NCBI RefSeq assembly: GCF_000722695.1
Contig: NZ_JPFU01000004.1
Span: 1 to 64,000 of the forward strand
Origin: Streptococcus mitis
GTDB taxonomy: Bacteria > Bacillota > Bacilli > Lactobacillales > Streptococcaceae
Direction of reading: 5' to 3'
DNA: 64,000 nt
In this document: in pieces, positions 62,860 through 64,000 of the stretch
Position numbering within the stretch: the stretch's first letter is position 1
Layout of the letters: every line of letters begins with the position of its first letter
Translations under genes and position numbers: made by a program
Notes under the pieces: model-generated
Told to the model about the DNA's origin: nothing
What the model saw: only the letters and a program-made list of their open reading frames with translations
The model's database searches: none

Positions 62860-63484
62860 GGTTGCCGTTTTTGCAGGCGGAGACCGCGGTCATTATCGGA
62901 CGGACTTTGATAGTTTTGTCGGTGTGGATCGAGGATCGCTCTGGGTCTTGGAAGAAAATCTATCTCTTGCTCTAGCGGTTGGAGATTTTGATTCTGTGAC
63001 CGAAGAAGAGCGACAGGTGATTCAAAAACGTGCCCAGCATTTTGTCCAAGCCCGACCAGAAAAGGATGATACAGATCTGGAATTGGCTCTCTTGACTATC
63101 TTTGAGAAAAATCCTCAGGCTCAGGTCACTATTTTCGGTGCTTTGGGTGGCCGTATTGACCATATGTTGGCCAATGTCTTTCTACCTAGCAATCCTAAGT
63201 TAGCCCCCTATATGCGCCAGATAGCGATTGAGGATGGGCAAAACTTGATTACCTATTGTCCAGAAGGGACCAGTCAGCTAGAACCCCGCTCGGACTACGA
63301 CTATCTAGCCTTTATGCCAGTTCGGGATAGCCAGCTGACCATTCTCGGAGCCAAGTATGAGTTGACAGAGGAAAATTTTTTCTTTAAAAAAGTGTACGCT
63401 TCTAACGAATATATAGATAGGGAAGTGTCGGTGACTTGCCCAGATGGCTATGTGGTTGTCTTGCATAGCAAGGACAGGAGGTAG
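62822..63484 (+). CDS. thiN: Thiamine pyrophosphokinase
   Basis: A 220-residue enzyme forming thiamine diphosphate from thiamine and ATP. VAVFAGGDRG, the GDFDSV motif, EKDDTDLELAL and GALGGRIDHMLAN are the ATP and thiamine contacts. Start ATG 62822, 8 nt after AAGGGA, inside rpe; two further in-frame starts lie upstream. Coupled to rpe, as in other streptococci. Confidence 0.94.
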   Translation: MSEYKLSENNWTRVAVFAGGDRGHYRTDFDSFVGVDRGSLWVLEENLSLALAVGDFDSVTEEERQVIQKRAQHFVQARPEKDDTDLELALLTIFEKNPQAQVTIFGALGGRIDHMLANVFLPSNPKLAPYMRQIAIEDGQNLITYCPEGTSQLEPRSDYDYLAFMPVRDSQLTILGAKYELTEENFFFKKVYASNEYIDREVSVTCPDGYVVVLHSKDRR

Positions 63485-63485
63485 G

Positions 63486-64000
63486 ATGGAAAGTTTACTT
63501 GTTCTATTATTAATTGCCAACCTAGCTGGTCTCTTTCTAATTTGGCAAAGGCAGGATAAGCAGGAAAAACATCTCAGCAAGAGCCTAGAGGATCAGGCCG
63601 ATCATCTGTCAGACCAGTTGGATTATCGTTTTGAACAAGCCAGACAAGCTAGTCAGTTAGATCAAAAAGATTTGGAAGTGGCTGTCAGTGACCGTTTGCA
63701 AGAAGTGCGAATGGAATTGCACCAAGGCTTGACTCAGGTCCGTCAAGAAATGACAGATAATCTCTTGCAAACTAGAGATAAGACCGACCAACGGCTTCAA
63801 GCCTTGCAGGAATCAAATGAGCAACGTCTAGAACAAATGCGCCAAACGGTCGAGGAAAAACTAGAAAAGACCTTGCAGACGCGCTTACAAGCTTCCTTTG
63901 AGACAGTTTCCAAGCAACTGGAGTCTGTCAATCGTGGCCTTGGAGAAATGCAGACAGTTGCCCGTGATGTTGGAGCCCTCAATAAGGTTCTCTCAGGAAC
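63486..64000 (+). CDS. rmuC: DNA recombination protein RmuC, 5' part
   Basis: The first 171 codons of rmuC; the gene runs off the window. An N-terminal membrane helix (LLVLLLIANLAGLFLIW) is followed by a long Gln/Glu-rich coiled coil (HLSKSLEDQADHLSDQLDY...) and FETVSKQLESVNRGLGEMQTVARDVGALNKVLSGT, the conserved lead into the nuclease-like domain. It begins one base after the thiN stop. Confidence 0.93.
   Translation, partial: MESLLVLLLIANLAGLFLIWQRQDKQEKHLSKSLEDQADHLSDQLDYRFEQARQASQLDQKDLEVAVSDRLQEVRMELHQGLTQVRQEMTDNLLQTRDKTDQRLQALQESNEQRLEQMRQTVEEKLEKTLQTRLQASFETVSKQLESVNRGLGEMQTVARDVGALNKVLSG

Overview
The window is a Firmicutes chromosome segment of the Streptococcus mitis/pneumoniae group. 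The evidence is four BOX repeats of the pneumococcal type, many promoters with a TGn extended -10, the folP-folC-folE-folBK (sulABCD) order, an ABC/two-component operon like pneumococcal TCS11, ccpA next to an asparaginase, and an rpmH/tatD/rnmV/rsmA/rsgA/rpe/thiN/rmuC block. Many protein sequences look near-pneumococcal, but gene order and accessory content differ from the pneumococcal reference as I remember it. This fits S. mitis, S. pseudopneumoniae or an atypical pneumococcus.

Layout. 1-510: tail of a tRNA cluster (Thr, Gly, Leu, Arg, Pro) with two terminators. 514-2371: group II (class C-like) intron with its reverse transcriptase, inserted just after the second terminator. 2802-6491: six-gene operon of two small membrane proteins, ABC ATPase, permease, histidine kinase and NarL-type regulator. 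6804-14559: rpsL, rpsG, fusA, polC. 14634-19910: putative defence island with a DnaA-domain mini-ATPase, a WYL regulator, two DUF262 (GmrSD-type) proteins, then a RelB/YafQ toxin-antitoxin pair. 20105-23824: pepS, rsuA, pepC. 23846-27780: mosaic of one ISL3-family element and IS fragments carrying a DUF4230 protein, a decayed oxidoreductase and a lipoprotein, apparently inserted in the pepC/man terminator. 27836-30638 (minus): mannose PTS under a promoter overlapped by a cre site. 30885-39409: adhP, a Cof phosphatase, a purine permease, a CPBP protease and folate biosynthesis. 39615-46776: DUF960, ccpA, asparaginase, HAD-MazG fusion, Usp, aminotransferase, DUF2625. 47099-48364: frameshifted IS30 element. 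48567-54424: rpmH, an AliB-like peptide-binding lipoprotein, a KimA-type potassium transporter, tatD, rnmV. 54496-60309: bacteriocin locus with an RRNPP-type regulator, a secreted bacteriocin-like protein, a decayed small membrane gene, a frameshifted lactococcin-972-like gene and its ABC exporter/immunity genes; its control region is duplicated in tandem. 60440-end: rsmA, rsgA, rpe, thiN and the start of rmuC.

How it fits together. Core translation and replication genes alternate with accessory modules placed at terminators and intergenic repeats. CcpA is encoded here, and cre-like sites lie in its own promoter and in the man promoter. The strongest candidates for something new are the 14.6-19.3 kb WYL/DUF262 island with its truncated DnaA-like ATPase, and the duplicated operator/promoter cassette of the bacteriocin locus.
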